The position numbers were made by a program, and so were the translations under genes. Below, piece by piece: positions 33,015-46,084 of a stretch of 64,000 nt of DNA. The DNA comes from Ottelia alismoides (lineage: Eukaryota > Streptophyta > Magnoliopsida > Alismatales > Hydrocharitaceae): assembly GCA_037367405.1 (NCBI GenBank), contig JAZKJV010002332.1, forward strand, positions 655,679 through 719,678. The letters run 5' to 3'. Positions within the stretch are counted from its first letter, which is position 1. Each line of letters starts with the position of its first letter. Below the pieces are notes generated by a model, which saw only the letters and a list, made by a program, of their open reading frames with translations, was not told the origin of the DNA and made no database searches.

Positions 33015-36000
33015 TGAACGAGATTTTTCATAGGTCTAGAGTAATCCACACAAGGCGAGATCACAATGTCGCTGAGGCGACCTGTGAGAAATCCCAATTC
33101 AAACAACATTTAACCCACGACTCAAGCAATGAATGTAAATGTGGAGTTAAAATTTATTATAACTCTACAAAGGATGTGTATAGTGTGCAAGCAGTGTAGA
33201 GGTCAAACACAGGGAGCAGACAGGTAGAACGGGCCAAAATGCTCAAAATTGTGATTGTGAAGATTTGTCTATTTACGCTATTTTTTGTGGGTTTTTAATG
33301 TTATATTTTTTATTTAATTTTAAAATTTTATATTTTTATTTTTAATTTTCTAATTTTGTATTTTCTTTTTATATTTTATATTTTCTTATTATAACTCTAC
33401 AAAGGATGTGTATGTGTATTTTTTTTGTATTTTCTTTTATAAAAATAAGTAAATATATAAAAAAATTAGGAAATAAAATATTTTTGGGTTTTTTATAATT
33501 TTATAAAGTTTTTGTGATTTTTCTAGATTTTTCCAAAATTTTTTGGTATTTTAAAGTAAAAAATACTGAAAACAGTAGACAAAAAAAAGAGCTGAAACTA
33601 AAATGGAGAAATAAAATAGAAAACAGTAACAAAAATTCTCCAAATTAACTTTATATTAAAGATAACAAAGTAAAGAAAATTCAGGAAGAGAAAACACAAT
33701 TTTTAAATTTTTTATGAATTTTATAAATTTTTATGGAGGTTTTTAAAGTTTTCTATTTTTTAGGAGTTTTGTTTTATATTTTTTAATGATTTTTGGTCTG
33801 AAAGTTAAATATACCAAAAAACACAAAATATATTTTTTGGGAATTTTTTAAAGAAGATTTTATAATTTTTATGTATTTTATGATGGAAACAGTGAATAAA
33901 ATGCTTGTTTCTTTATTTTTAATAAATATTAAAATGCAATAAAAATGCAAAACAAAAGATATGTCGTGAATCTTCAATGCAATATAAACCTAGAGTATTT
34001 TTGGCAATTTTTGGGATTTATAGATGCATAGAACAAATAAAAACAACAAAAAGAAATTATACTACTGGCAAGGGCATATATGTAAATATCCAAACATCTA
34101 GGGGCCAACATGCAATTTTCCACGAGAATTATAACTAATAAATCAATTTCCAGGACCAAATACAAATATCAAAACCTACTAGGGCACGCCTGCAATTTTC
34201 CCAACCGCGCACGTGCTATACACGGGCCTGGGAAGGACCTAAATGCAATATACAAAAGTACCAAGGGCAGATATGCAAAATATCCAAAAATATTATACGT
34301 TACAAAATATTTCCTAGACTAAAACGAAATAAATAAACCTGCAGGGGGTCCTGTGCAAAATCACCACCCCTCACGCGCACGGGTCACGTGAGGTGACGTG
34401 GACATGACCTAAATGCAAATAAAGAAAGTTTAAGGGCCTAGATGCAAATACTACATAAATATTTAAACTACAAATGAAATTTTATGGACTAAAAATAAAT
34501 ACAAAAACTCTCAGGGTAGAAGATGCAAAATACCCAAAGAGACGCGATCCGACGACGGTGGAGATTCCACTTGACACATGTCGCGTGAAGAACGACCGAT
34601 GACTGTTCGCGGATGGATGGACACGATTAGATATCCTCTGGTGGATCGGACGACTGAGCTTCATGGAGATCCAACGGTCGCTGCAGGATCTGGAGGTACG
34701 GCCTGATCTGACGGCTGGCGGCCTAGGACGAAGAACAGGGAAGAAGGTCGGCGAAGCCGACCTTCTCCGACTTCGATCTCGACCGCCAGCGATGCTTCGA
34801 GCTCCAAAAGTGGCCGTGGTAACTCATGGGGGTCTGCTCTATCTCCTGGGGTCTCCAAAACACCTCAACGACGACCGAGGCTTTCTCGCGGAGGTAGCGG
34901 AGCTGGGTGGCTTCGCGGATCTCCGACGAAAGACAAAATGAGCCCCAGGCTCGAGTCAACACTCTTTGACCTGCAAAAAGGGGTGAGAGGGTCCAGGGCA
35001 AAATGCCTGGACCCCGCGGAGGAGGAAACGAAGCGAGAGGTGGTGGCGTACGGTGGTGGCCGGAGGAGCACTCCGGTGAGGTGATCGTGAAGGCGATTCA
35101 ATGAATGAAACTCGAAGATTTTTAGGGTGTTTTGATCCTACAGCTAAGGAGAATAAAATGCGAAGAAAAATGAAAGAAAACAAAGACCTCGAAGGGGTTG
35201 AACCTGAGGTAGAAGATACCTCGACGCCGGAGATGGCGGAGGTGACTGGAGCTGCCTCGGGCGTCGCTCGACCAGCCTGAAGCTCTGGAGAGGAAGCTGT
35301 CACCTTCCTCAAGCTCGGGGGTGTGAAAGCGGGAGTTGAGCCTGTGTAGGAGGGGTTCAAAAGTGCATCGAAAGTCGGATATGTAGGGTTGACACTATGG
35401 CTTTGACGCTTCAAAGATCGAGGGAGATGGCTCGAATCGCCGCTCCTCGGCCCTAAGAAAACCTAGGGCATGAAAGAGGGATGATCGAGGAGCAAAAGTG
35501 CTTCAGGTCGCGACATGAAAGGGTGCAAGGGGCACCCTCAAAAATTTGCCGAAATCGAGGTCAAACACAACTTTGACACAATGGCAGAGGGGTGGGACAG
35601 CTAGTTGACCCGCCGATCAACGTGGACTGTCACCTGGTTGGTCCACGTGGGCCAACTAGGAAAAATCCCAAAAAATCTTTTGTAAATTCAATTAAAAATA
35701 GAAAACGAATTATTTAATTTTTTTATTATTAAATGAAAAATATTTGTTATTTTATAAACTATTTTATTACGATTTTTAATTATTTTTATGAGTTATAAAA
35801 ATATGAGTTACCTTTTATGACCTATATAGGTACATATATCTATATATTTTAATATTTTATTTTTATTTTGTGAATTTAATTTTATTATTATTTTTTATTT
35901 TATAAATTTATATAATATTTTTATATACTTAAATATATTTTTATTTTATTTTTCTGAGGTATTTTGTACACTTAATAAAATATAAGTATTGATTATATAG

Positions 36001-36802
36001 GTATATATACAGGTATTATACCTATGTATGTTATATATAAGTATTTTATTTTGTGTTTCCTTTCTATTTTTATTCTAATTTTAATGCACATATAAATTAT
36101 AGAAAATATTTACAAAATTATAAAAATATAAAATTATAAAAATAATGAATAAATAATAAAATGAATATTTTAATCTGTACATGTATACAATAGGGGTCCA
36201 AAACTCAACTTTCAAAATGTAGCTCCGCCAAATGCGAAACCACCGCCATCAAATAGATTATTTAAAATTATATACAATTAAAGGTGAGTTTGACGCATTT
36301 CGAGTTTTTATTAGGGAGATATAGGTCTGGGAAGTTGGGATTCTAGAATCTTATTCAGACCATAACTTTTTATCTGTATATTATTTTTCAGTGAAATCAA
36401 TTTTGTATTTTTCTTTGTTTAATTATCTACAACTTTCATGATAAAGTTGCTTTATTATAAGTATAAAAAGTGGAACCAAAAATAGGTCCCAAAATGTATA
36501 TGGAATGAATAAGATCTTTATTGTATTCTGGCCCTTATCTCCCCCTACTTTATTCCTTGTCGACCTATTCATCGAGATGCCTAGGTCTCAGGGTCTCGGG
36601 TCATAAAATATTTACAATATTTTATTATTTTTCTTTTCTTTTATTTATTCTTTAATTTTGGCTTTAAAAACTATATTTTATACACTATTTACATGCACAT
36701 GCATGAATGCTAAGATGCGGGAATTAATGGTATTTACATGCATTTACCAAGGTTTTTAAGGCCAAAATGATAGAATAAAGATGATGAAATGTGTATTCAT
36801 CA
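33015..36802 (-). repeat. E2 3' LTR (Athila-like Ty3/gypsy), 3.8 kb
   Basis: Near copy of 47596-51343. It begins TGAACGAGATTTTTCA and ends GTATTCATCA. The plan is the same as in E1: AT-rich, periodic motif array (34070-34540), GC-rich island (about 34545-35660), AT-rich. It differs from its partner by a 27-base internal duplication (33386-33413 copies 33154-33181) and by about 60 bases at 34695-34754 that the partner lacks. Around that indel a 10-nt inverted repeat (about 34743-34765) can form a hairpin. Divergence looks greater than between the E1 LTRs, so E2 is probably older. Confidence 0.9.
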
Positions 36803-36816
36803 TCCCCCTATACTTT
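36803..36816 (-). promoter_or_regulatory. E2 polypurine tract
   Basis: The element strand reads AAAGTATAGGGGGA against the LTR start TGATGAAT. It is nearly the same as the E1 tract. Confidence 0.8.
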
Positions 36817-38756
36817 GCCTTTGTTAGTCCTTAGCAAACACTTATGCAATAAGTGCAGAAACAAAGAAAAGAAAAAGAAGAAAGTGGATTTAGTTTAATT
36901 ATCAAACTTATCTTCACAAAATAAAAGTTTGGAGCTTAAGTCGGACCTTTGGAATTTTAGTGCGGGCGGAACGTTAATGAGGACCGAATTTGAAATCCAA
37001 CAGTCCCTGAGAATCCCAAAACTCTGTTCAAGTCTCCTCAATAGCCAGGTCAGAAATATCTCAATTACGCAAACCCTTACGACTATGAATTTGACTCATA
37101 CAGTGTAAGTGATTGTGGATCTACTCAATTGAAATGACAAAGAGACTGACTTCTCAAGTATGACAACCCAATGATTCCCCAATCCAATAACTCCTTCCTT
37201 GAGGAGCGGGGTATTCCCTTCTATGTTCAAGTGGCAACCAGCTCAAGAGGAGGGGGCGAAGAGAAGAATGGACGGTAGCTAGTGTAGCTACCTATCCTAA
37301 GATGCAAGACCAGTGTAGTAAAGTCATCTAGCTGTAGGCTCACATGATATGACTTTCGAACTCAAGCTTGCTTATTGGCTATACAACATATTCACATACT
37401 TTGCAGGCATTTATTTTTTTGTACATGCCTGTCCATTTTTTTGGTTTTGAAATACTATTTACAGTAGCACTTACATAAGGAGTTTTTCCTCTTGAGCCAG
37501 TAGATTGTCCCTCTTTTGAAGCTTTATTGCAACCCACACTCTCCTGTCTTTAGAGTTCCTCATCACTGGACGGGTTGGGGTGCTCTTCCCTCCCTAGAGG
37601 AGGACAAGTGTTTCCACTTGTGTGCGTCTCATACCGGCAAATCCAATCCCCTCACCACCCCAACTTAGTTGAGCCATGGGAAAGGTGCAGGTGTCCAAGT
37701 TAGGTCATTATCAACAAGAGTCGTGTGTGTGTTCCAAAATACTCTACTTAAGCAGTTAAGAATCCATTGAACCAAGCCTCGTGATCCTCAAAGATTTAAG
37801 TCATCTAAACCTGAAGTACCTCAATCCCATTTCCTATGAGGTTCCTTTTATTAGGTAGATTTTAAGGTCCAACCAAGATCTAATCTCCGGATTTTATTTA
37901 GACTTGTTCAACTATCAAACTCAATCCGAAAAATGCTCATGCTATGCAAATGCAGAAAATATTTTTGTGATGCAATTTTCAAGATTTTGAACTTTTTATG
38001 GATTTTCGAAAATATGATGCATATGCATTTTTTGTATTTTTCAAAAAGATTTTTCAAATGTTTTTTTTGGATTTTAATTTTGCAAATGTTTTTGGGATTT
38101 TTGAAAACAAAGATTTTGGCTAAAAGCTAGGTACAAATATTTACATGGGAGTGCATCTTATATACATACAGGAAGTGGATTTTAAGAATTTACAGGCTAA
38201 GTGATCAATTTTATAAGTATATGTATATACCGGATTTTGGTGTGATGTATGTATTCCTCAAACTTATTTGACAAAGGTTTTTCAAACAATTTTGAAAACT
38301 ATAGTCCAAAATAATTTTTACACAGAATTTTACAAAGATGTACACACATTTGAAAATCATTTTGCAAAGGTTTTCCAAACGATATAGATAAATTTTCCAA
38401 AATATTTTTGCAACCATTTTTCAAACCATTTGCAAATCATTTTCAAACATTTTTATTTCACACAAAAAAATAGATTTTTCAAACCACCATTTTTACAAAG
38501 GTTGAAAACATGTAACAAAATATTTTCAAAATAGTTTTGAAAAGATTTTTCACAAAGATTTTCAAACTATTTTTCAAACATTTTGCAAAAAACATTTTCA
38601 CCTGATTTATTAATCAGTAAGTACAAAAAGAAATTGAGGAATATAAACATCTTTTTATTAAGGTTTTTAATGAATTTTAAAGAACTATTAGCCATATTAT
38701 TAAGAAAATACGAAAGTACGAGTTATGGCTAAATTATATACGTAGTATATATGACA
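36817..38756 (-). other. E2 non-coding spacer between pol and 3' LTR
   Basis: No gene seen. Shares with E1 and E3 the GAGGAGCGGGGTATTCCC and CAGCTCAAGAGGAGG area (about 37200-37260) and the CCTCTTGAGCCAGTAG block (37487-37502 and flanks). The remainder is AT-rich. No envelope-like frame is present. Confidence 0.7.
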
Positions 38757-39249
38757 CCCCTATACTTAGCTTGAGCTATGTCCTCATAGATCGGAGAGAA
38801 AAGAGAAGACATAACTCGTATTAAGTATAGACAAGTCTAAAGAATAAATAAAGACATGAATGAACGAATGAGAAGTTGACCGTCCCCCCTATACTTAGGA
38901 TCAAATAATCCTAAGTATAGCAGACTGTACACAAAGTAGGGAGGGTCAAGGGTGGGAATGAACAGATCGTACTCAGATTGTCTCCCCCTATGCTTAGGGT
39001 AAGATATCCCTAAGTATAGACAAGAAGAGGAGACAATGGAGAGGATAAAAAAAATGAAAATCGAGGGTGCACACCTCCCTATACTTAGGACAAAGTACGT
39101 CCTAAGTATAGAAAACTGTCAGCAAGGGGCGACACCTATTTTATACAAAAAGAAGATAGAAAAGGAAAAGAAGAAAAGAAGAAAAGAATAGATCACAGCT
39201 CAGTGTGTGTACCCCCCTATACTTAGGGCAAGGTGTGTCCTAAGTATAG
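38757..39249 (-). repeat. array of PPT-like hairpins in E2 3' spacer
   Basis: Five units. Perfect 13-nt arms are seen at 38889-38901/38908-38920 (6-base loop) and near 39083-39117 (7-base loop). Others lie near 38757, 38985 and 39212. On the element strand each ends in the same CTAAGTATAGGGGG-like sequence as the true polypurine tract. Confidence 0.87.
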
Positions 39250-39387
39250 CAAAATCACAAGATGAAGACGGGGTAGCAGACATAACGGAAGAATGAAAGA
39301 ATGATATGGACAGATGGATCTATACAGCGGAAGATGGAAGTGATAACCATGTATGAGATGCAAATGCTATGAGTCAAATAGCACATC

Positions 39388-41124
39388 TCATACCAGAAGA
39401 ATGGGGGCAACGTCAACGGTCGGCGGATCATGATCTAGATATAGCTTCAGGCGTTGACCGTTAACACGAAAGGTAGAGGAAGATGGCAGCTCCGATATAT
39501 CAATACTACCATTGTCATGTACCTTCCTGACAGCATATGGACCTTTCCGCTTACTCTGCAATTTCCCTGGAAATAATTTCAGCCTGGAATCAAACAACCA
39601 TACTCGCCGATCGAGCTCAAATTATTTATGGCTGATATGACAATCGTGCCACGTCTTCACTTTTTCCTTATACTGTAGGTTGATAGAAAAGGCTATATCT
39701 CTCAACTCATCCAGGGTTGCCAACTCTGCCTTCCTCTATTCTCCTATACTCTCGATATCCATTAATAACTCAGTAACTGCCCAAAGTGACTTGTGCTTGA
39801 TCTCCACTGGTAGATGGCACGGCTTGCCATAGACGAGACGAAAGGGAGATGTCCCTAATGGAGTCTTGAAGGAAGTCCGATAGGCCCACAAGACCGAGTC
39901 CAAAAGTTGTGACCAATCCTTTCGGTCTAGGCGGACAACCTTCTTTAAGATAGTCTTGATCTCCCTGTTCAATACTTCAGCAAGACCATTAGTCTGAAGG
40001 TGATACGACGTGGCAACACGGTGGTCAATGCTGAACTCGTCTGCAAGGGCCCTGACCTTGTCGTTAATAAAGTCAGACCCCCCGTCTGAAATCAGAACTC
40101 TAGGTACCCCGAACCGTGAAATGATATTTTTCCTCAAAAAACGACACACGGTCTTAGCATCTGCGGCTCGGGAGGATATGGACTCAACCCAACGACTCAC
40201 ATAATCCACAGCAAGCAAAATATACTCAAACCCCTGACTCTTAGGAAATAAGTCCATGAAATCAATACCCCATGCATGAAAAACCTCACAAAAGTGAATG
40301 GGCTGCATGGGCATCATGTCTCTCTGTCCGCAAGTACCCATCTTATGACAGTCAGTACATCTCTTCACGAACTCATCTGAATCCTTGAAGAGAGTAGGCC
40401 ACCAAAGGTCGGATTAGAGCACCTTCTGTGTTGTCCGTCTCCCAGAATGATGTCCTCCTACCTGAAGCTTGTGGTAGTAGGTGAGGACGCTATGCTGCTC
40501 TTCTTGAGGATTGTACCTCCTCTAGAAGCTATCCCCTCCTTCATGATAAAGGACGGGATCCTCCCAGTGGTAAAACTTGGCCTTCGCTAGGAAGGTCTCA
40601 AGTTTCTGCCAGGGCCGACCTTGTAGAACCGTCTTGGCAACAAGATATTTCACAATGTCGGCGTACCATCGGAGCGAGGTAATAGCCAAGATCGCCTCAT
40701 CTGGAAATGTCTCTGTAATAGGTGCACTGGGATCCGATTCCTCAAGGTTCTCTAAGCGGGAGAGGTGATCCGCCACCACATTCTTAACTCCAGGCTTATT
40801 CTTAATCTCAATATCAAACTCCTGGAGTAGAAGGATCCATCTGGTAAGGCGAGCTTTTGCATCCTTCTTGGCCATGAGGTATCGGATGGCGGTGTGATCT
40901 GTAAAGATAGTCACTCTAGATCTGAGAATATATGATCGATACTTATCCAAAGCAAAGACTACGACCAGCATCTCCTTCTTTGTCACAGTGTAATTCCGCT
41001 GAGCGGCATCCAAAGTCCGGCTGGCGTAGTTAACAACATACGGTAATCCATCCCTCCTCTGTCCAAGCACAGCCCCTACGGCAAAATCAGAAGCATACGC
41101 CATGATCTCGAATGGAGAGACCAA
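39388..41124 (-). pseudogene. E2 RNase H and integrase part of pol, broken
   Basis: All pieces are in one frame but are separated by stops. RNase H (40522-41124) keeps the EMLVVVFA, FTDHTAI and ADHLSR motifs, but its first catalytic aspartate is a tyrosine (AYAS where E1 has TDAS). Integrase (39736-40368) keeps CTDC, WGIDFM, ISDGGSDF and NGLAEV, so all three acidic residues are present. The C-terminal part (39388-39597) includes a GPYAVRKV motif. The frame differs from the preceding RT segment because of a one-base deletion near 41117. Confidence 0.9.
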
Positions 41125-41261
41125 TTGGGTGGCTGAAGGATAGGAGCCGTGACAACCATATTTTTGAGAGTCTCAAAGGACGCAAGACACTTATCATCTA
41201 TAATAAACTCGGTGTCTTTCGTCAACAAATCAGTAAGCGGTCGGGCAATACGACTGAAGTC

Positions 41262-42286
41262 CTAAATGAACCGTCGGTAGAAACCGACATGCCCCAGAAA
41301 AGTCCGCAATTGACGCAGATTGGACGGTGGATTGAGTTTTCTAATGATATCCACCTTGGCCGGATCGACCTCTATGCCCCTGTTGGAGATGATATGACCA
41401 AGGATTGTCCCTTGAGTCACCATGAAGTGACTCTTCTCCCAAGACAAGACAAGGTTGACCTCTATGCAGTGTTGAAGCACATGGTCTAGGCAGTCAAGAC
41501 AAGCATCAAACCCATCACCATAGACCTCCAAACAGTCATCCACCATGTCCGAAAAAATGGACAACATGCACCTTTGAAATGTCGCCGAGGCATTACATAA
41601 ACCAAGGGGCATCCGTCTGAAAGCATAAGTCCCAAACGGATAGGTGAATGTCGTTTTCTCCTGGTTTTCGGGTGCAATGGCCACTGATTGTAATCGGAGT
41701 ACCCGTCAAGAAGACAGTAGTGACTCTTCCCAGCTAGCCTCTCGATAATATGATCAATGAATGGCAGTGGGAAATGATCCTTCTTGGTGGCCTGATTTAG
41801 TCGTCGGTAGTCCACACAGACCCTCCAGGAAGTAGGTACCCGGGTAGCTATCTCCTCTCCAGACTCACTCACAACTGTAGTCATACCCGTCTTCTTGGGC
41901 ACCACATGTAATGGACTAACCCACTTGGAGTCGGAGATGGAGTAGATAAAATCGGTGCTCCACCACTTTGATATTTCCTTCATGACCACATCTCAAAGAT
42001 TCGGGTTCAGCCGTCACTGGAACTCATGCGAAGGCCTAGCGTCCTCCTCAAGATAGATGTGGTGGGAGCACAGAGCCAGACTAATCCCCTGGAGATCAGC
42101 TATACTCCATCCTATCGCCTTACGGTTTCTTTCAAGAACCTCCATCAGACGAGATTCTTGCTCTCCAGTCAAACATGCTGAGATAATGACTGGGTGCATA
42201 TCTGGCTCACCCGCAAGGAATCTATACTTCAGCGACTGCGGCAAGGGCTTCAATTCTGGACAACTGGGAGGTGGCAGATCTGGCTT
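41262..42286 (-). pseudogene. E2 reverse transcriptase part of pol, catalytic motif deleted
   Basis: The N-terminal part (42014-42253) and the core (41486-41989) read like E1: ISKWWSTDFIY, YRRLNQATKKDHFPLPFID, then GYSDYNQ. A one-base deletion near 41685 shifts the frame for the rest (41262-41684: FRRMPLGLCNASATFQRC to FLGHVGFYRRF). At 41518-41524 the sequence passes from CLEV directly to YGDG, so 21 bases that encode FMDDFSI in E1 are missing. Without the two catalytic aspartates the enzyme would be inactive even in an open frame. Confidence 0.92.
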
Positions 42287-44505
42287 CTAATATGTCTGTG
42301 TGATGGCTACCAGGTCTGCATGTGAGAACTCTCGCTGTGCATGAAAATCTGACGAAGGAAACCCTGCTGAATCATCTATGAACTGTACTGGCTCACACTC
42401 CGTCCTAGCTGTCGGCTCAGAAGGACTCAGACAAGGCAAATACTCATCAAAATCATCCCAATCAATGTCAGAATCCGAGGGGTATGAACTAAAAGAACAA
42501 GAATGAAACTCTTCTTCACCACTCGTCACGGAACTCTCAGCCTCTAAGGTGTCCTCATCCAGGGGTGTGCTCTGCAGGCTCTCAACTGCCATAAGCTGTA
42601 AATAGAGTGAATCTGCAGGCAAGGCGAGGGTCTGTGCTACCGGATCTGTCCAAATGGATTCATCATCTGTCATCACAAAATCACATTCCTGGTGGACGTC
42701 TCGCTCATCCTCTGTCATCTACTCAATGTCACTGGACTGCTCTGAGCATGCTCATTCTCTCGCTCTACTCTCGTCGATCGTATCTATTTGTATACTCTCG
42801 CCCTCTACGCGAAAGTACACCTTCCCACTATCATGGTCGGTCACCACCTTGGTAGTGGCCAAGAATGGACGTCCAAGTATGATGGGGGTATCTGTTACCG
42901 ACTCAGGGATCTCCATGTCCAATACAACAAAGTCCATGGGGAATTTCAGGCCCTGAATGGTAACGACCACGTCTCTCAACAACCCCTTCGGCCTCTTAAT
43001 CGACCTACCAACAAACTGAAGGATTGTCCTGCTCCGAAGAAGAGGACCAAACTCGAATCGGTCGAGTAAGGCTGCCGGAAGGAGGTTGATAGAAGAGGCA
43101 TTGTCTAATAGAGTACGATCGAAACGCTGCTCCTTAATCTCGCATCTGACATAGGGAGCTCCTGTATCAGGTCTCTTGGCTGGCAATCAGTTCTGAATTG
43201 TGCAACAAGTAGAATGGGTGAGCACATGGATCTGATCTCTGTGGTTCCTTCTCTTCCTACGGACTGTAGTTTTCTCTCTCAAACACTTTTGGAAGAGGAG
43301 GATGTGCTCAAGTGCTTCCTGTAGAGTTAGCTGGATCTGGAATCTATCAATCATCTAGTTGCTGAACTCTACCTGTTGAGTCTTTTTTGGATTTTCTCTT
43401 TTATTCCCCTTCGCCAAGCGGAGTGCTTGAGGGAAGGGGATGGAAGGGGCCTCCTCAAATGGAGGACTAGGAATAGGTTCCTGTGCCTGTGAAGGAATGG
43501 AATCCATACAATGATCATCACGCAACACATGGACTCGAGGTGGATACAAAAACCTTTCCTTTATTCATTTTTTTGTATTTTTCTTGTTACCACAGTCCTG
43601 AGATACAAAAGGTGGCAACACAACATGTGGGAGCTCAACAAAAGTAAAAGTGGTGGCCTCAGTACCACCAATGGCATCTGACTTCGTGGCATCAGCACCA
43701 CGCTCTGGCTCTGCATCAAGTAAAATAGTGGCCTCAGCACCACCATCTGCATCTGGTATCGCGATGGCCTCAGCATCGTCGTTAGGATCTCCATCCTTGG
43801 TGGCATAAGCACCACCGTCATCAACATCACCATCGGTGGCATAAGCACCGCTACTCTGCTCATCTGGCGCTCGTTGTTCCTCGTGTAGCTGTCCCTCAGA
43901 TGAGGCGCCGCCGGCTGACATCCTACCGCTCCTAGTAGTCACAAAATCAGCATCACAAAAAGAAGACATGTCACTCAACTAATCACCAGGAGAGGTATCC
44001 TCTGTGAACTGTACTTACTCAGACCTCCTCTTCAGATTGTTTGGATTTGGCTCAATCTGTGTTGGTAAGGCGGCTTTGCCCTTGATGATATCCCTCATCT
44101 CCTGCCAGAACTCATCCATTTCCTGCCGGAAGGATGGTTGCTGTTCAGAAAGCAAGCGGGCAAGGTCATCAAGTGCTGGGTTCTCAAAGGAAGATGCCTG
44201 AGAACCAGAAGTGTTCCCCTGCTGGAAATGAGGCTGCTGCTGGTGTGAAAAATGCAGAGGGAGCTAGGAGTATGTCTAGTGAGGCTGCTGACGCTGCCTC
44301 CACTGTTGTCCCTGATAGGCGGTACGAGGACCCTGCTGATACTGCTGGTGGGCATACTGAGGCTGTTGTTGCTGCTGCTGGCTGTTCTGTTGACCCTGAG
44401 CGGGAGACCGCTGCTGGGATGAAGTGCCACCAGAGGCCCAATGGAATCCGGGGTGATCACGACGAATTCCAGGCTACTGTAGGTACCGGTCGTACCATAT
44501 CCCAT
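42287..44505 (-). pseudogene. E2 gag C-terminus, acidic repeat linker and protease, broken
   Basis: The CAG-rich gag tail (about 44230-44410) is followed by the acidic repeat linker (43565-43978: GGAEAT, RGADAT, GGTEAT patterns) and the protease (42752-43186), which reads LLDNASSINLLP where E1 has LLDSGSSINLLP. The aspartate stays, but the S-G of the active loop is changed to N-A. ILGRPFLAT is intact. An acidic tail (42287-42718) leads to the RT. Several stops and at least one frameshift relative to gag. Confidence 0.88.
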
Positions 44506-44514
44506 TGACTTCCA

Positions 44515-46084
44515 TCAATGGTTCCTTCTCGACGGGTGTGGTGGAAGAACTGCCAGTGGCTGATCCAGCTGATAGACCACCATCTGAGTATCCTGAGATG
44601 GCAGCGGTAAGGGGTAGTGCTGTAGCTGCTGGACCGGCTCTGCCTGGATGTGATTGACCTGGCGGTATGTGGCAGAGGGCTGGGTGGAGCTGCTACTGCT
44701 AGGATTAGCCCGTGACCTGGGAGGCTGCTGAGTAGACGTTTGTGCCTCCTGGATGCAGAGAATCTGCGTCTTCAGGTCACTCATGGTCTTCGTGATAAGG
44801 TCCATCTGGGCAAGACCTTGACTTTGCTTCTTCTCAAGAATCTCGATGCGGTCCATCTTCTCAGAAATGATCAAAATGTTGGTAGCTGTGGATTCATCCT
44901 GAGCTGCGGCTGCTGACGGAGTGTGTATACTGGCATCGATGCACGCTATCCTCTGATATCCTACTGCCTGTGGTGGAAGCTTCAGCTGTGTGTAGACGCA
45001 GGCTTGGGCCATGACTGTAGAATTCTCTGCCATTCCCTCATAGATCTCCCAAACTACATCTTCTCCCTTGGAGAAGTAAGATCCACTAGAAGAGACATTA
45101 ACAAGCCCCTGCAGCTCCGATGTCAGCCCACAAAAGAAACTCTGAACCAGATTGGGCTTGGATATGTCGTGATGTGGACACCGGTCAATGAGCTCTCTGA
45201 ATCGGTCCCAAGCCTCATGGAACTGCTCATTCGGGACCATGGTGAAGTTGCTGATCATAGCTCGTGTTGCGTTGGTTCAACCGAGTGGATAGTACTTGTT
45301 CAAGTACTCGCGCCGGAGCTATTCCCATGATGTGACGTACCTCCCAGTAGGCTGCTCTATCGGCTAATGAGAATGGGAAGGAAATCATCTTGATTGTGTC
45401 CTCGTCCACCAGTCTGTTGTGGACAGTTCTGCAAATCATCTCAAACTCCTACAGATGGAGATGAGGCTCCTCGGTGTATAGCCTGTGAAACTTGGGCAAT
45501 TGCTAGATAGTCTACGGGCGAAGCTCAAAGTTCCCAACAATGGGAGGAAGCTGAATCCATCGGTGAGTGAGGGTCGCAGCTGGGTTGTGCAATTGCCTTA
45601 TAGTCATCGGCGGTGTCCTCTCCTGGTTAGGTTCTCCTCCTCCACCTGCTGCTTCTAGTATATCTCCTCCACCGCCCTCAGGTATGTCCTCTCTTCCCTC
45701 TCACATATGCGCTATCTCCCTTATGAGGTCACCCATGAAAACTCCCTGGTCATTGATCTGTCTCTGCATGGTCTCCAGGTAAGATAACAGTGAATTGTTG
45801 ATGGCAGCTTGATCACATAGGAATGGTGGCGGTCCCTGCTCATCTGGGTGTTCCTCTCTGCCGTCCATGTCTTGGGTCTCTGTAAAGGCAAAAGAACCCA
45901 TCTCAGGTGCCGTCAAATGTTCTAAGCTCTGTGTTGCACTAAACTCTGACATTCTTGGACTGATGGAAGAAGAAGGGTGGTCGAGGGGGAACAGGGAGGA
46001 CGTGAACTCAGGCTCCGAGAGTGGGTCTAGATTCCCCAAAGTCGACCTAGATGAATAGGAAGGAGTGCTCGATAGCGGTGCCAC
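44515..46084 (-). pseudogene. E2 gag, frameshifted
   Basis: The start (45701-46084) has an acidic N-terminal region that includes MAPLSSTPS and YLETMQRQINDQGVF. The capsid-type domain is split over two frames: 45227-45439 (DEDTIKMISFPFSLADRA) and 44515-45258 (AWDRFRELIDRCPHHDI, LVQSFFCGLTSELQGL), with the shift near 45260-45360. Its layout is the same as in E1 gag but with much more decay. Confidence 0.9.

Noticed and set aside
33015..33020. E2 LTR start might be a truncated version of the TGATGA terminus
   Set aside because: Both E2 LTRs start at the same TGAACGAG and are flanked by near-matching 5-bp sequences, so a shared truncation is not needed, though the terminal inverted repeat is weaker than in E1.
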